This document shows, piece by piece, positions 24,476-33,088 of a DNA stretch of 64,000 bases. Location of the stretch: positions 124,001 to 188,000 of the forward strand of contig NZ_AXWQ01000004.1 of assembly GCF_000482745.1 (NCBI RefSeq), in the 5' to 3' direction. The position numbers were made by a program, and so were the translations under genes. The notes under the pieces are model-generated. The model saw only the letters and a program-made list of their open reading frames with translations, did no database searches and was not told the DNA's origin. Positions within the stretch are counted from its first letter, which is position 1. Every line of letters starts with the position of its first letter. The DNA is from Oleidesulfovibrio alaskensis DSM 16109 (GTDB lineage: Bacteria > Desulfobacterota > Desulfovibrionia > Desulfovibrionales > Desulfovibrionaceae).

Positions 24476-27280
24476 ATGAGCGATTATAAAAAAACCCTGC
24501 ATCTGCCTGTCACCAAATTTCCCATGAAGGCAAATCTGACCCAGAAAGAGCCTGAAATGCTCAAGCGCTGGGAACAAACCGATGCGTACCGGATCATGTA
24601 CTCCACCGGAGCCACCAAGGAGCCGTTCGTGCTCCATGACGGCCCGCCCTACGCCAACGGCAACATCCATCTGGGACATGCGCTCAATAAAATCATCAAA
24701 GATATCATTATAAAATCCCGCAACATGCAGGGGCATCCTTCTCAGTATGTTCCCGGGTGGGACTGCCATGGTCTGCCCATCGAACATAAGGTGGAGCAGC
24801 AGCTGGGCGAAAAAAAGAAAACGCTTCCGGCCCATGCAGTGCGCAGAGAATGCCGGAAATACGCCACCAAATATCTTGATATCCAGCGCAAAGAATTTAA
24901 AAGGCTCGGCGTGATGGGTCAGTGGGACAACCCCTATCTGACCATGACTCCGGCTTACGAGGCAGCCACCGCGCGCGAACTTGTGCGCTTTATGGAAAAA
25001 GGTTCGGTGGTGCGCAGCAAAAAACCCATTTACTGGTGCTGCTCCTGCGAAACGGCCCTCGCGGAAGCCGAGGTTGAATACCACGACCACACCTCGCCTT
25101 CGATCTTTGTCCGTTTCCCCATGCCTGACGCCCGTGTGGCCGAAATTCTGGGTACCGACCCGGCATCAACATCCATTGTCATCTGGACCACTACCCCGTG
25201 GACAATTCCGGACAACATGGCCGTGGCCGTACACCCCGAATTTGAATACGCCGTGGTAAAGAACGACGGACAGCACTATGTGCTGGCTGCTGAGCTTGCC
25301 GCTTCCTGTGCGGAAACCTTTGGCTGGGAAAACCCGCAGACAGTGCGCACCGTAACCGGTGCGGCGCTGGAAGGGCTGGTTGCCCGCCACCCCATTTACA
25401 ATCGTGAATCTCCCGTGGTGCTTGCAGATTATGTAACGCTTGATTCCGGTACAGGCTGTGTGCACACGGCACCTGGTCACGGCCGCGAAGACTACGAAAC
25501 CGGCTTGCGCTACGGTCTGGAAATATACTCGCCCATGAACGACGAAGGGCGTTTTCTTGATTCCGTAGAATTTTTCGCCGGACTCAATGTCTTTGAGGCT
25601 AATCCCAAAGTCATTGAAAAACTTGCGGAACTGGGCAACCTGCTTGCTCAGGCAAAAATCAAGCATTCGTATCCTCACTGCTGGCGCTGTAAGCAGCCTG
25701 TCATCTTCCGCGCCACCACCCAGTGGTTCATTTCCATGGAAGCCAACGGCCTGCGCGAAAAAGCGCTGAAAGCCATCCGCAACGATGTGGACTGGATTCC
25801 GGCATGGGGCGAAGAGCGCATCTACAGCATGGTCGAAAACAGGCCCGACTGGTGCATTTCGCGTCAGCGGCTGTGGGGTGTGCCCATCATAGCCCTGCTG
25901 TGCGAATCCTGCGATGAGGCATGGTACGACACAGAGTGGGCGGCCGGCATTGTTGAAAAATTTGCCAATCACCCCACGGGCTGCGATTACTGGTTTGAAA
26001 CAGATCTTTCGCAGATTGTACCCGAAGGACTTGTCTGCCCCAAATGCGGCGGTACACACTGGGCAAAAGTCAAAGACATCCTTGATGTCTGGTTTGACTC
26101 CGGCACCAGCTTTGCAGCCGTGGTGGAACAACGCGAAGAATGCTCATTCCCTGCAGACATGTATCTGGAAGGCTCAGACCAGCACCGGGGCTGGTTCCAC
26201 AGCTCGCTGCTGGCATCCGTGGGCACCCGCGGTATTCCTCCTTACAAAGCCGTCCTAACGCACGGCTACGTTGTGGACGGTGAAGGGCGCAAGATGTCGA
26301 AATCCATCGGCAACGGCATTGCCCCTCAGGAAATCATTGATAAGTACGGGGCAGAGATACTGCGTATGTGGGTATCATCCGCCGATTACCGCGAAGATGT
26401 ACGGATATCCGAAGAAATCCTGAGCAGACTGGTGGATGCCTACCGCAGAATCCGCAATACCTGCCGCTATCTGCTGGGCAACCTTTCGGACCTGAGCGCT
26501 GCAGACCTGCTGCCTGTGGGCCAGCTGGAGAGCCTTGACCGCTTTGCGCTGGATATAGCCATGCGTGCCCACAAACGGGTGCAGGCAGCCTATAACGACT
26601 ACGAATTCCATAAGGTGTACCATACGCTGCACAATCTCTGCGTCAGCGACCTTTCGGCTTTCTACCTTGATATACTCAAGGACCGGCTTTACTCATCCAA
26701 AGCCGACTCGAAAGAACGCCGCTCGGCACAGACCGCAGTGTACCACATTCTCATGCTGCTCATCCGCGACATGGCACCGGTGCTCAGCTTCACCGCCGAA
26801 GAAGTGTACAGCTACATTCCCGAAGCACTGCGTCCCGAAGCCGTGACAGTGTTTGCACTGCGCGAAGACGACATTCCGCCCATGGAAATGCCCGCGGCGG
26901 AACGTGAAGACTGGGAAACGTTTCTGGCTGTCCGCGCCGAAGTGACTAAAGCCATGGAACCGGTCCGCAAATCCGGCGAAATTGGCCATCCGCTGGATGC
27001 CCACGTGACCCTGTTCATGGATGATGCGCTTGCGGCAAAACTGAAGGCGACCGGTGCGGACCTGCGGGCCTGCTTCATCGTTTCTAAAGTTACCGTCGCA
27101 CCTCTGGCACAGGCTCCTGAGCAGGCCTACACGTCGGAAGAACTGAACGGCCTGCGCATATCCATTGCCAAGGCACCCGGACAAAAATGCGAACGGTGCT
27201 GGATATGGAGCGAAGAACTGGGCAGCAGCAGCGAACACCCGTCGTTGTGCCCCCGGTGCACCGGCGTACTCTGCGCCTGA
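24476..27280 (+). CDS. ileS: Isoleucyl-tRNA synthetase
   Basis: 934 aa from the ATG at 24476, preceded by GAGGAGA; an open frame reaching further upstream is not coding. The class I signature GNIHLGHAL is at about 62-70, the editing domain in the middle carries WTTTPWTIPDNMAVAVHP and VHTAPGHGREDY, and the KMSKS loop is GRKMSKSIGN at about 605-614. The C-terminal zinc site is CERCWIW ... CPRC, as in bacterial-type IleRS sensitive to mupirocin. It charges tRNA-Ile. lspA follows, a common bacterial pairing. Confidence 0.97.
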   Translation: MSDYKKTLHLPVTKFPMKANLTQKEPEMLKRWEQTDAYRIMYSTGATKEPFVLHDGPPYANGNIHLGHALNKIIKDIIIKSRNMQGHPSQYVPGWDCHGLPIEHKVEQQLGEKKKTLPAHAVRRECRKYATKYLDIQRKEFKRLGVMGQWDNPYLTMTPAYEAATARELVRFMEKGSVVRSKKPIYWCCSCETALAEAEVEYHDHTSPSIFVRFPMPDARVAEILGTDPASTSIVIWTTTPWTIPDNMAVAVHPEFEYAVVKNDGQHYVLAAELAASCAETFGWENPQTVRTVTGAALEGLVARHPIYNRESPVVLADYVTLDSGTGCVHTAPGHGREDYETGLRYGLEIYSPMNDEGRFLDSVEFFAGLNVFEANPKVIEKLAELGNLLAQAKIKHSYPHCWRCKQPVIFRATTQWFISMEANGLREKALKAIRNDVDWIPAWGEERIYSMVENRPDWCISRQRLWGVPIIALLCESCDEAWYDTEWAAGIVEKFANHPTGCDYWFETDLSQIVPEGLVCPKCGGTHWAKVKDILDVWFDSGTSFAAVVEQREECSFPADMYLEGSDQHRGWFHSSLLASVGTRGIPPYKAVLTHGYVVDGEGRKMSKSIGNGIAPQEIIDKYGAEILRMWVSSADYREDVRISEEILSRLVDAYRRIRNTCRYLLGNLSDLSAADLLPVGQLESLDRFALDIAMRAHKRVQAAYNDYEFHKVYHTLHNLCVSDLSAFYLDILKDRLYSSKADSKERRSAQTAVYHILMLLIRDMAPVLSFTAEEVYSYIPEALRPEAVTVFALREDDIPPMEMPAAEREDWETFLAVRAEVTKAMEPVRKSGEIGHPLDAHVTLFMDDALAAKLKATGADLRACFIVSKVTVAPLAQAPEQAYTSEELNGLRISIAKAPGQKCERCWIWSEELGSSSEHPSLCPRCTGVLCA

Positions 27281-27340
27281 TACTGATCATTGCGCGGGCC
27301 CGCACTGCGGGTCCGCGCTATCTCCATACAGAGGAAAGCC

Positions 27341-27811
27341 ATGCGTCCACGTTTTTTCGTCGTGTACCTCATCGCCGCACTTGTCATTGCCGTTGACCAG
27401 TGGACAAAGCAATGGGCAGCCTCCACCATCCCTCCGCTCATCGGCTATACAGTTATTCCCGGTTTTTTCGACCTCGTAAACGTGCGTAACCGCGGCGCTG
27501 CTTTCGGCTTTTTAAACAGAAGCGACATAGAATGGCAGTTCTGGCTCTTTTTCGCCGCTGCCGTCACAGCCGTCCTCGCCATCATTGCCATGACACGCTC
27601 CGCCAAAAGCAATCCCTACCTGTTTACAGGGTTCGGGCTTATCATGGGGGGAGCCATCGGCAACCTCATTGACAGAATCCGCTTCCGCGCCGTTATCGAC
27701 TTTCTTGATTTCCACATAGGCGGGTATCACTGGCCCGCATTCAACGTGGCGGATATGGGCATCTGCGTCGGAGCATTTTTTGTCTGCCTGGCAGTGTACA
27801 AACACAAATAA
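27341..27811 (+). CDS. lspA: Prolipoprotein signal peptidase II
   Basis: 156 aa from the ATG at 27341, preceded by AGAGGAAA. Four membrane helices; conserved motifs VDQWTKQWAA, NVRNRGAAFGFL, GNLIDRIRF and AFNVADMGI, with the catalytic Asp pair in the last two. It cuts lipoprotein signal peptides before the lipidated Cys. Several substrates are encoded in this window. It follows ileS by 60 nt. Confidence 0.96.
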   Translation: MRPRFFVVYLIAALVIAVDQWTKQWAASTIPPLIGYTVIPGFFDLVNVRNRGAAFGFLNRSDIEWQFWLFFAAAVTAVLAIIAMTRSAKSNPYLFTGFGLIMGGAIGNLIDRIRFRAVIDFLDFHIGGYHWPAFNVADMGICVGAFFVCLAVYKHK

Positions 27812-27834
27812 CCTGCGACCGGAGAAATTCAGTC

Positions 27835-28083
27835 ATGCTCCCACTGGTTGACCTTGTACTGCAAACTGATAATCTTCCGCTGATGATGCTGCTGCTTGCC
27901 GCACCTATCATTCCCAACCTGTGGTGCATCTGGCATGCCTATTCAAATGAATTTCCCTCTCCGGCCGAGCGGGTTCTCTGGATGGGAATAGGTGTTTTCG
28001 TTCCGGTGCTCGGCGGGTTGTCGTACTTGTTATTCGGCTGGCGCCGCAGCAGAAAACCCCGGACAGGACCTGATGAACAGTAA
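27835..28083 (+). CDS. Small membrane protein with PLD-nuclease N-terminal-type domain
   Basis: 82 aa with two hydrophobic segments: LPLMMLLLAAPIIPNLWCIW and VLWMGIGVFVPVLGGLSYLL, then a basic C-terminus RRSRKPR. The arrangement and the W-x-x-x-x-P-x-x-G-x-x-x-Y-x-x-F pattern resemble the PLDc_N family of small inner-membrane proteins; function unknown. GGAGAAA precedes the ATG. It overlaps the next gene by 11 nt. Confidence 0.7.
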   Translation: MLPLVDLVLQTDNLPLMMLLLAAPIIPNLWCIWHAYSNEFPSPAERVLWMGIGVFVPVLGGLSYLLFGWRRSRKPRTGPDEQ

Positions 28084-28579
28084 AGCGATCGCGTATGCTG
28101 CCTGTTTCGTATTGCTGACCATGCAGGGGTGCACCCCCGCGCAACGCAGTGATGTGGAATACCTGCAGGCATATATGGATGCCACCAACGCTTCACTGCG
28201 CGATGCGGCCGAGCAGGCTGTCCGGCTGAATGAAGCCCTGAGCAGACGTCTGGCCGAAACAGAGCAGGAGCGGCATGCAATTAAAGCCGAGCTGGAACAA
28301 CAGCAGGAGCAGTTGCGACGCGTCAAGCTGGCCATCAAACGGGCCAAACGCATGTCACGCCGCAAAACGGCCGAACTGCAAAACGAAACCGAAGCCCTGC
28401 GGGGTCGTCAGGAACAGCTGGAACTGAACATCCGCAGGCTTGCCCTCAACCTTTCCCGTGAACTGGATCCCTATTCTGACTCGGGCGACTTTTCGCAGGT
28501 GGAATCACCCCCTGCCCCTAAAGCGGGACCTGCCGCACTTTCCACCTCATCCACAGTGCCGGAAACGGACAAGCCCTGA
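28073..28579 (+). CDS. Coiled-coil lipoprotein, unknown function
   Basis: 168 aa from the ATG at 28073, overlapping the preceding gene. A lipoprotein signal ends at LLTMQGC. The rest is long charged helix (SRRLAETEQERHAIKAELEQ, EQLRRVKLAIKRAKRMS, RGRQEQLELNIRRLALNLSR), predicted coiled coil, and a Pro/Ser/Thr-rich C-terminus. Probably a periplasmic spacer or scaffold anchored in a membrane. No family recognised. Confidence 0.75.
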   Translation: MNSKAIAYAACFVLLTMQGCTPAQRSDVEYLQAYMDATNASLRDAAEQAVRLNEALSRRLAETEQERHAIKAELEQQQEQLRRVKLAIKRAKRMSRRKTAELQNETEALRGRQEQLELNIRRLALNLSRELDPYSDSGDFSQVESPPAPKAGPAALSTSSTVPETDKP

Positions 28580-28683
28580 GCAAAACGTAAAAGCTCTTTA
28601 CTGCTTGCCCATATAAGCCCCTGTGCAGTATAAACCGGCAGACGCATAGATAGTAAACAGAAGCAACTGAACAGGATATTTCT

Positions 28684-29691
28684 ATGAAAAATATAGCAAA
28701 AGCCCTGTGTGCCACTGCTGCAGTCATTGCCTTGGGCGGCTGCGTGCAGCAAAAAGATCTCGACCTGCTGGAAGTACGCATAGCACAGCAGGAACGCCAT
28801 GTGGATTCACTGACCAGAGAACTGAACAATGCATCAAGACAGATCGACTCCGTCCAGCCCAGTCAGGCTGACCTGTGGGCGCAGGTGCAGACCATGCGCA
28901 ACGATGTCGCGTTGCTTCAGGGCCAGATGGATGCGTTGCTGAATACTGAAGACAGCCTGCCGGAAGCCATGGCCCAGATAAAAGAACTGCGGGCAGACGC
29001 AGACAGAATGGAACTGGCTTTGCGGCAGATAGAGTCAGAATTCGGGCTTGAGCTTGAAGTGCTCAAACGCCCCGCTCCGGCGGCTCCTTCTGCCAACGCC
29101 ACCCGGCACAACGCCACAGTGCAAAATGCCACCCGCACGCTGCCGGCCGCCAACGCCACCATGGCAATACCTGAAAATGATCCCGTTGCCGCGGCAGTTA
29201 CCACGCTGCCGGTAGCAACCACACGCGGCAAAACTCCCGGCAACGCCACAGGCGGTGCCCCGGCACAGATACAGCCCCCGCAGGGCAACACAACGGCACA
29301 GACTGCGCCGAAGGCGGATCCCGCCGATATGCTGTATGAGCAGGCTCTCGCCTCGTTCAAAGAGCGGAACTACCAGGCTGCGCAACGTCAATGGAAAGAA
29401 TTTGCCACGGCTTTTCCCGCGCATGCCATGGTTGCCAACGCCGTATTCTGGCAGGGTGAATGCTTTTACCAGATGGAAGATTACGCGCGTGCCGTTCTGG
29501 CCTATCAGGACGTTGTGACCAAACACGCTGACAGCAGCAAATATTTGCCGGCCATGCTCAAACAGGGAATTTCACTGATCAGGCTGGGCAAAACCAAAGC
29601 CGGAAAAATCAGGCTGGAAGAAATCATCAAAAAGCATCCGGGGACGCCTGAAGCCAAACGGGCCGCAACGGTGCTGAAAGAAACCAAATAG
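28684..29691 (+). CDS. cpoB: CpoB/YbgF-like lipoprotein with coiled coil, NAT-rich linker and TPRs
   Basis: 335 aa. Lipobox LGGC at about residue 20, so a lipoprotein rather than the soluble form in E. coli. A coiled coil covers about 22-130 (LLEVRIAQQERHVDSLTREL). A low-complexity linker at about 135-210 contains six Asn-Ala/Thr-Thr sequons. The C-terminal TPR domain has the YbgF pattern MLYEQALASFKERNYQAAQR, GECFYQMEDYARAVLAYQDV and GTPEAKRAATVLKE. CpoB coordinates outer-membrane constriction and peptidoglycan synthesis with Tol-Pal in enterics. No tol or pal gene is adjacent here. Confidence 0.82.
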   Translation: MKNIAKALCATAAVIALGGCVQQKDLDLLEVRIAQQERHVDSLTRELNNASRQIDSVQPSQADLWAQVQTMRNDVALLQGQMDALLNTEDSLPEAMAQIKELRADADRMELALRQIESEFGLELEVLKRPAPAAPSANATRHNATVQNATRTLPAANATMAIPENDPVAAAVTTLPVATTRGKTPGNATGGAPAQIQPPQGNTTAQTAPKADPADMLYEQALASFKERNYQAAQRQWKEFATAFPAHAMVANAVFWQGECFYQMEDYARAVLAYQDVVTKHADSSKYLPAMLKQGISLIRLGKTKAGKIRLEEIIKKHPGTPEAKRAATVLKETK

Positions 29692-29723
29692 AGACACGCC
29701 GCCCGCATGGCAAGGAAGCAACC

Positions 29724-30164
29724 ATGAATGACACTCAAAAAGCATACAGAAAAAATATCCACCTCACCTTTCCGCCGCAGGTTTCCAAAGAGCCTGTGGT
29801 TTGCAACCTGACACGGTTGTTCGACCTGACTTTCAACATCCTGAAAGCGCAGATAACCCCCCGCAAGGAAGGATATCTCACCCTGGAGCTGGTCGGCAGT
29901 CAGGAAAACTGCGGCAAAGCCATCGCCTACCTCAAAGAACACGAAATTGCTGTCTCCCCCGTGGACCAGAGAATTTCACGCGATGAAGATTCCTGTATGC
30001 ACTGCGGCATGTGTACCGCCATCTGCCCTGTGGACGCCCTGCATATGGACTGGGTTGCCCGTACTGTAACTTTTGACACCGAACGCTGTACTGCCTGCGG
30101 ACTGTGCACCAAGGTATGTCCTGTGCGCGCCATGCATGTGGAAGTGGAAAACGGCCCCTGGTAG
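29724..30164 (+). CDS. NIL-domain protein with two [4Fe-4S] ferredoxin motifs
   Basis: 146 aa. Residues about 10-80 match the NIL domain known from methionine-transporter ATPases (KNIHLTFPPQ, FDLTFNILKAQITPRKEGYL). The C-terminal half has two clusters: CMHCGMCTAICP and CTACGLCTKVCP. Such proteins are common in sulfate reducers and methanogens; electron transfer linked to sulfur amino-acid handling is suggested for the family but not established. It lies 32 nt after the CpoB-like gene and 9 nt before the PilZ-like gene. Confidence 0.88.
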   Translation: MNDTQKAYRKNIHLTFPPQVSKEPVVCNLTRLFDLTFNILKAQITPRKEGYLTLELVGSQENCGKAIAYLKEHEIAVSPVDQRISRDEDSCMHCGMCTAICPVDALHMDWVARTVTFDTERCTACGLCTKVCPVRAMHVEVENGPW

Positions 30165-30173
30165 ACAACTCTC

Positions 30174-30713
30174 ATGGAAAAACGTTCGTATTCCCGCGTT
30201 GCGGCAAGCATCTCCGGCAGGTTCCGGCTTATGTCCGGCACCGACGATCAGCCGCTTTATTCGGGCTGGTCCGGGGCTTCCGCCAAAGATGCGGAACAGG
30301 CGCTGCAGCAGGCAAAATTGCCAGATGCCATGGTTCAGTTTCTGGCAACCATGGATGCCAAACTGGATGCCATACTGGGGCAGATGCAGCGCGACACCCT
30401 GCGGGAGGATTTTCCTTTCCGCCTGCGCGTCAGTCAGATAAGCGGTGCGGGAATCCGTTTTTTCACGCAGGAAGAACTGCACGAAGGTTCGCTTCTTGAG
30501 GTGGTGCTGTTTCTCAGACAGTATCCGCTTTCGGTGGCATCCGCCGCCGGACGCATAACCCGCTGTTCAACGCACGCCGACGCGCTTTCAGACAATGCAC
30601 AGAATGAATACGCGCTGGAATTCACAGTTATCAATGATTCCGAGCTGGAACAGGTAATAGGATTTGTTTTTGATCAGGAACGGCGCATTATCCGCCAGCA
30701 CAGATGGGAATGA
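30174..30713 (+). CDS. PilZ-like protein (possible c-di-GMP binding)
   Basis: 179 aa. The N-terminus has RSYSR, matching the RxxxR part of PilZ; later QISGAGIRF is close to [D/N]xSxxG, but with Gln in place of Asp/Asn. Between them a helical stretch (AEQALQQAKLPDAMVQFLAT) separates the motifs. PilZ proteins sense c-di-GMP and often act on motility. Its neighbour is a CheZ-like gene, which fits. Binding is uncertain because of the changed second motif. Confidence 0.6.
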   Translation: MEKRSYSRVAASISGRFRLMSGTDDQPLYSGWSGASAKDAEQALQQAKLPDAMVQFLATMDAKLDAILGQMQRDTLREDFPFRLRVSQISGAGIRFFTQEELHEGSLLEVVLFLRQYPLSVASAAGRITRCSTHADALSDNAQNEYALEFTVINDSELEQVIGFVFDQERRIIRQHRWE

Positions 30714-30750
30714 CCGCGCACCTGCCAGCCGACAAACACAGGAGTTTGCC

Positions 30751-31479
30751 ATGCGCACTCAGGAAGCCATCCTTGAACAGGTAATGCAGAATGTTACCGC
30801 CCAGGTAGCTGACAGCATCAAAGACGCAATAGCACAGACAATTCAGAACGAGCTGACAACAAATCTTACAAGAGCTCTGCTTGAGGGTGAGTTCTATAAA
30901 AAACTCAACTCAGACATGCGCAGCGGGCTGCAGAATATCTATCAGGAAATTTCCCACGCAGCCAAAGATAAAAGTGTCGCTCCTCCAAGCGAAGCACAGA
31001 CCGACAAACTTTTCTCTGAAGCTTCCGAACAGTTGGACGAAATTCTGACAACAACCGAGCAGGCAACAGACGATATAATGGATGTTGTCGAGCAGCAGCT
31101 TGAAAGGCAGGCGGAAGCAAGCGCCCTGCTTGATGCTCTGGAGAAAGAAGCCCCCGGGGACTCCATAACGCAGTTACGTGCCATTAACAGCGAACTGGCA
31201 GACAATCTTACTACCATTCTGACAGCACTGAGCTTTCAGGACATTACGGGACAGCGCATCAAAAAAATAATCACGGCTCTGCAGCGCATAGAAAGTACTG
31301 TATTCGAACTTTATATGTCCACAGGGCTTATTATGAAGGCGTACAGTGAAACCCCCGATAAAGAGATTGAAGAACTGGAACAGGAAGCACGGCAGAAAAT
31401 GTCGGAACTCAAAGGTCCCACAAGAGACGTTTCACAAAGCGATATAGACGACATGCTTGCCCAGTTGGGTATGGACTGA
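30751..31479 (+). CDS. cheZ: CheZ-like protein phosphatase
   Basis: 242 aa from the ATG at 30751 with CAGGAG upstream. Long helices predominate. The signature LSFQDITGQRIKKIITALQR holds the catalytic Asp and Gln as in CheZ, where Gln positions water to hydrolyse phospho-CheY. The C-terminal peptide SQSDIDDMLAQLGMD resembles the CheY-binding tail of CheZ. No che genes are beside it. A strong terminator follows. Confidence 0.78.
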   Translation: MRTQEAILEQVMQNVTAQVADSIKDAIAQTIQNELTTNLTRALLEGEFYKKLNSDMRSGLQNIYQEISHAAKDKSVAPPSEAQTDKLFSEASEQLDEILTTTEQATDDIMDVVEQQLERQAEASALLDALEKEAPGDSITQLRAINSELADNLTTILTALSFQDITGQRIKKIITALQRIESTVFELYMSTGLIMKAYSETPDKEIEELEQEARQKMSELKGPTRDVSQSDIDDMLAQLGMD

Positions 31480-31518
31480 TCATTTTCACATGCTGTCTCG
31501 TTCCTTCTGAACTACCGG

Positions 31519-31547
31519 CACCCCGCGCTCACAGCGCGGGGTGTTTT
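31519..31547 (+). terminator. Intrinsic terminator after the CheZ-like gene
   Basis: CACCCCGCGCT-CAC-AGCGCGGGGTG, 11-bp perfect arms, then TTTT. Confidence 0.93.
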
Positions 31548-32005
31548 ATCTGCAGCCCGCAATCACAGCCTGCACCAACCGCCCGCACCGTACCCGATCA
31601 GCAATTCATGCCACCTGCCTGCGCCTCTGCATAGACACAAAGCACTTGTGTCTCCGGAAGGCCGTAAGGCACACAAGCCTTATTCCGCAATTTGTGACGG
31701 CCGTTGCTCTTGGTTACCCTGCGCACCTGCCCGGCTTCCGCCATCGGTACACAAAAGCAGCAGCCTTAGGTTCCTGTCATCCATCGTGGCAGATATGCAA
31801 AAAGGTCTGACGGATATCCCCATTTGCAAAAACTCTGCAAAAAAAGCCGCAGCCAAATCACAGCCGGCACGGGGCAGCCGGCATCTCTGGCCAGGCTCCT
31901 CCGTCACGGCCCCCCCGGCTTTTAAATTTTACCCTTGCCAGCCACAGATATGATTCCCATATTAGATAATGTGTTTTTTCCAACCCTCACACGGAGGCTG
32001 TGATC
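31548..32005. other. Intergenic region without a convincing gene
   Basis: About 460 bp. Small open frames on the plus strand lack ribosome sites and motifs. GACACAAAGCACTTGTGTC near 31630 forms a hairpin. GGAGG just before 32006 is the ribosome site for the next gene. Confidence 0.55.
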
Positions 32006-32899
32006 ATGCATACCCCCCTAGTCATCATCGGTTCCGGCCCTGCCGGACTGTCTTCCGCCATCTACACCTGCAGATCCGGCATTGATACTATCGTATTCGG
32101 CTCAAAGCCCAAAGTTGCCGGAGATTATGAGATAGACAACTATTTCGGATTTGAAGAAACAATTTCCGGCAAAGAACTGCTGGGAAAAGGGCGGGCGCAG
32201 GCCGAGCGTTTCGGTGCCCGCTTTAAAGAAGACAGGGTGCTCTCTGTACATCATAACGAAAGCGGAGGCTTTCATATAAAAACTGAGCACGAAGAATTTG
32301 ACGCATGCGCGGTCATTCTGGCCACCGGCGTGGGCAGAGTCCGTCCGGGCATAAGCAACCTGAAAGATTACGAGGGCAAAGGAGTATCCTACTGCGTAAG
32401 TTGTGACGGTTTTTTTTATAAAAACCGAAAAGTTATCGTAGTCGGAGAAGGCATCTACGCCGCCAATCAGGCTCTTGAACTCTTGTCGTATACGCCCCAC
32501 GTAACCATAATCACGCAAGGGAAAAAATCGTCCATCACTCCGGAATTCCAGCAACGCCTTAGTGCTGCCGGCATAACCGTTTCAGAACAAAAAATCGAAA
32601 CCCTTTCCGGCTCTCCGGCACTGTCATCCGTTACCTTGTCGGACGGGACAAGCCTTGAGGCCGAAGGTATTTTCATTGCCATGGGCGAAGCTTCTTCACT
32701 TGATTTTGCTTATACTCTGGGGCTGGAACGCAGCGGCGTCTTTCTGGTGGCAGACAAAGAACAAAAAACCAACATTCCCGGAATATACGCTGCAGGCGAC
32801 TGCACAGGCGGTTTTTTGCAAATTGCAGTAGCAGTTGGCGAAGGAGCCACTGCTGCACGCTCGGCCATTGCTCACATCAAAGAAAATTGCAAAGGCTGA
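32006..32899 (+). CDS. Thioredoxin-reductase-like flavoprotein
   Basis: 297 aa from the ATG at 32006 (GGAGG 8 nt upstream; GTG 32000 is too close to it). FAD-binding motif VIIGSGPAGLSSAIYT at the N-terminus, redox-active disulfide CVSC in YCVSCDGFFYK (about 131-134), and the second FAD motif GIYAAGDCTGGFLQIAVA near the end. The nucleotide-binding loop is VVGEGIYAANQALELL, and the basic HRRxxxR motif for the NADPH phosphate is missing (IITQGKKSSITPE instead), so NADPH is an unlikely donor. No thioredoxin gene is adjacent. An NADH- or other donor-dependent thioredoxin/glutaredoxin-like reductase is inferred. Confidence 0.85.
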   Translation: MHTPLVIIGSGPAGLSSAIYTCRSGIDTIVFGSKPKVAGDYEIDNYFGFEETISGKELLGKGRAQAERFGARFKEDRVLSVHHNESGGFHIKTEHEEFDACAVILATGVGRVRPGISNLKDYEGKGVSYCVSCDGFFYKNRKVIVVGEGIYAANQALELLSYTPHVTIITQGKKSSITPEFQQRLSAAGITVSEQKIETLSGSPALSSVTLSDGTSLEAEGIFIAMGEASSLDFAYTLGLERSGVFLVADKEQKTNIPGIYAAGDCTGGFLQIAVAVGEGATAARSAIAHIKENCKG

Positions 32900-32922
32900 A
32901 AGCAAACAGGCACCATAACATA

Positions 32923-32951
32923 TTGACACCCCTCGTGGCTGGTGATATCTA
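32923..32951 (+). promoter_or_regulatory. Promoter of the CAU tRNA
   Basis: TTGACA at 32923-32928, a 17-nt spacer, TATCTA at 32946-32951, about 22 nt before the mature tRNA 5' end. Perfect -35 and optimal spacing. Confidence 0.75.
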
Positions 32952-32973
32952 GCTCAGCTCGTTGGACGCAAAA

Positions 32974-33049
32974 GGGCCTATAGCTCAGTTGGCAGAGCCT
33001 CCGGCTCATAACCGGCAGGTCGCAGGTTCAAATCCTGCTGGGCCCACCA
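32974..33049 (+). tRNA. tRNA with CAT anticodon (Met, or Ile2 if lysidine-modified)
   Basis: 76 nt: acceptor GGGCCTA/TGGGCCC, D-arm GCTC/GAGC, anticodon loop CTCATAA, T-arm GCAGG/CCTGC, encoded ACCA. The first anticodon-stem pair (T27 with C43) is a mismatch. It lacks the initiator-type unpaired 5' base, so it is not fMet. Elongator Met versus tRNA-Ile2 cannot be settled by eye; the acceptor stem looks more like Ile2. Confidence 0.9.
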
Positions 33050-33057
33050 CGAACGTA

Positions 33058-33088
33058 AAGGTTACGACATAGTCGTAACCTTTTTTCT
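33058..33088 (+). terminator. Terminator of the CAU tRNA
   Basis: AAGGTTACGAC-ATA-GTCGTAACCTT, 11-bp arms, then TTTTCTT. Confidence 0.93.

Noticed and set aside
31541..31953. Two overlapping plus-strand frames of about 90-100 codons
   Set aside because: Biased toward Arg, Pro, Cys and His, no ribosome site, no motifs; they begin inside a terminator.
32946..32973. TAGCTCAG copy just before the tRNA as a degenerate second tRNA
   Set aside because: The stretch is too short and overlaps a good -10 element; it is more likely chance or a promoter-tRNA junction.
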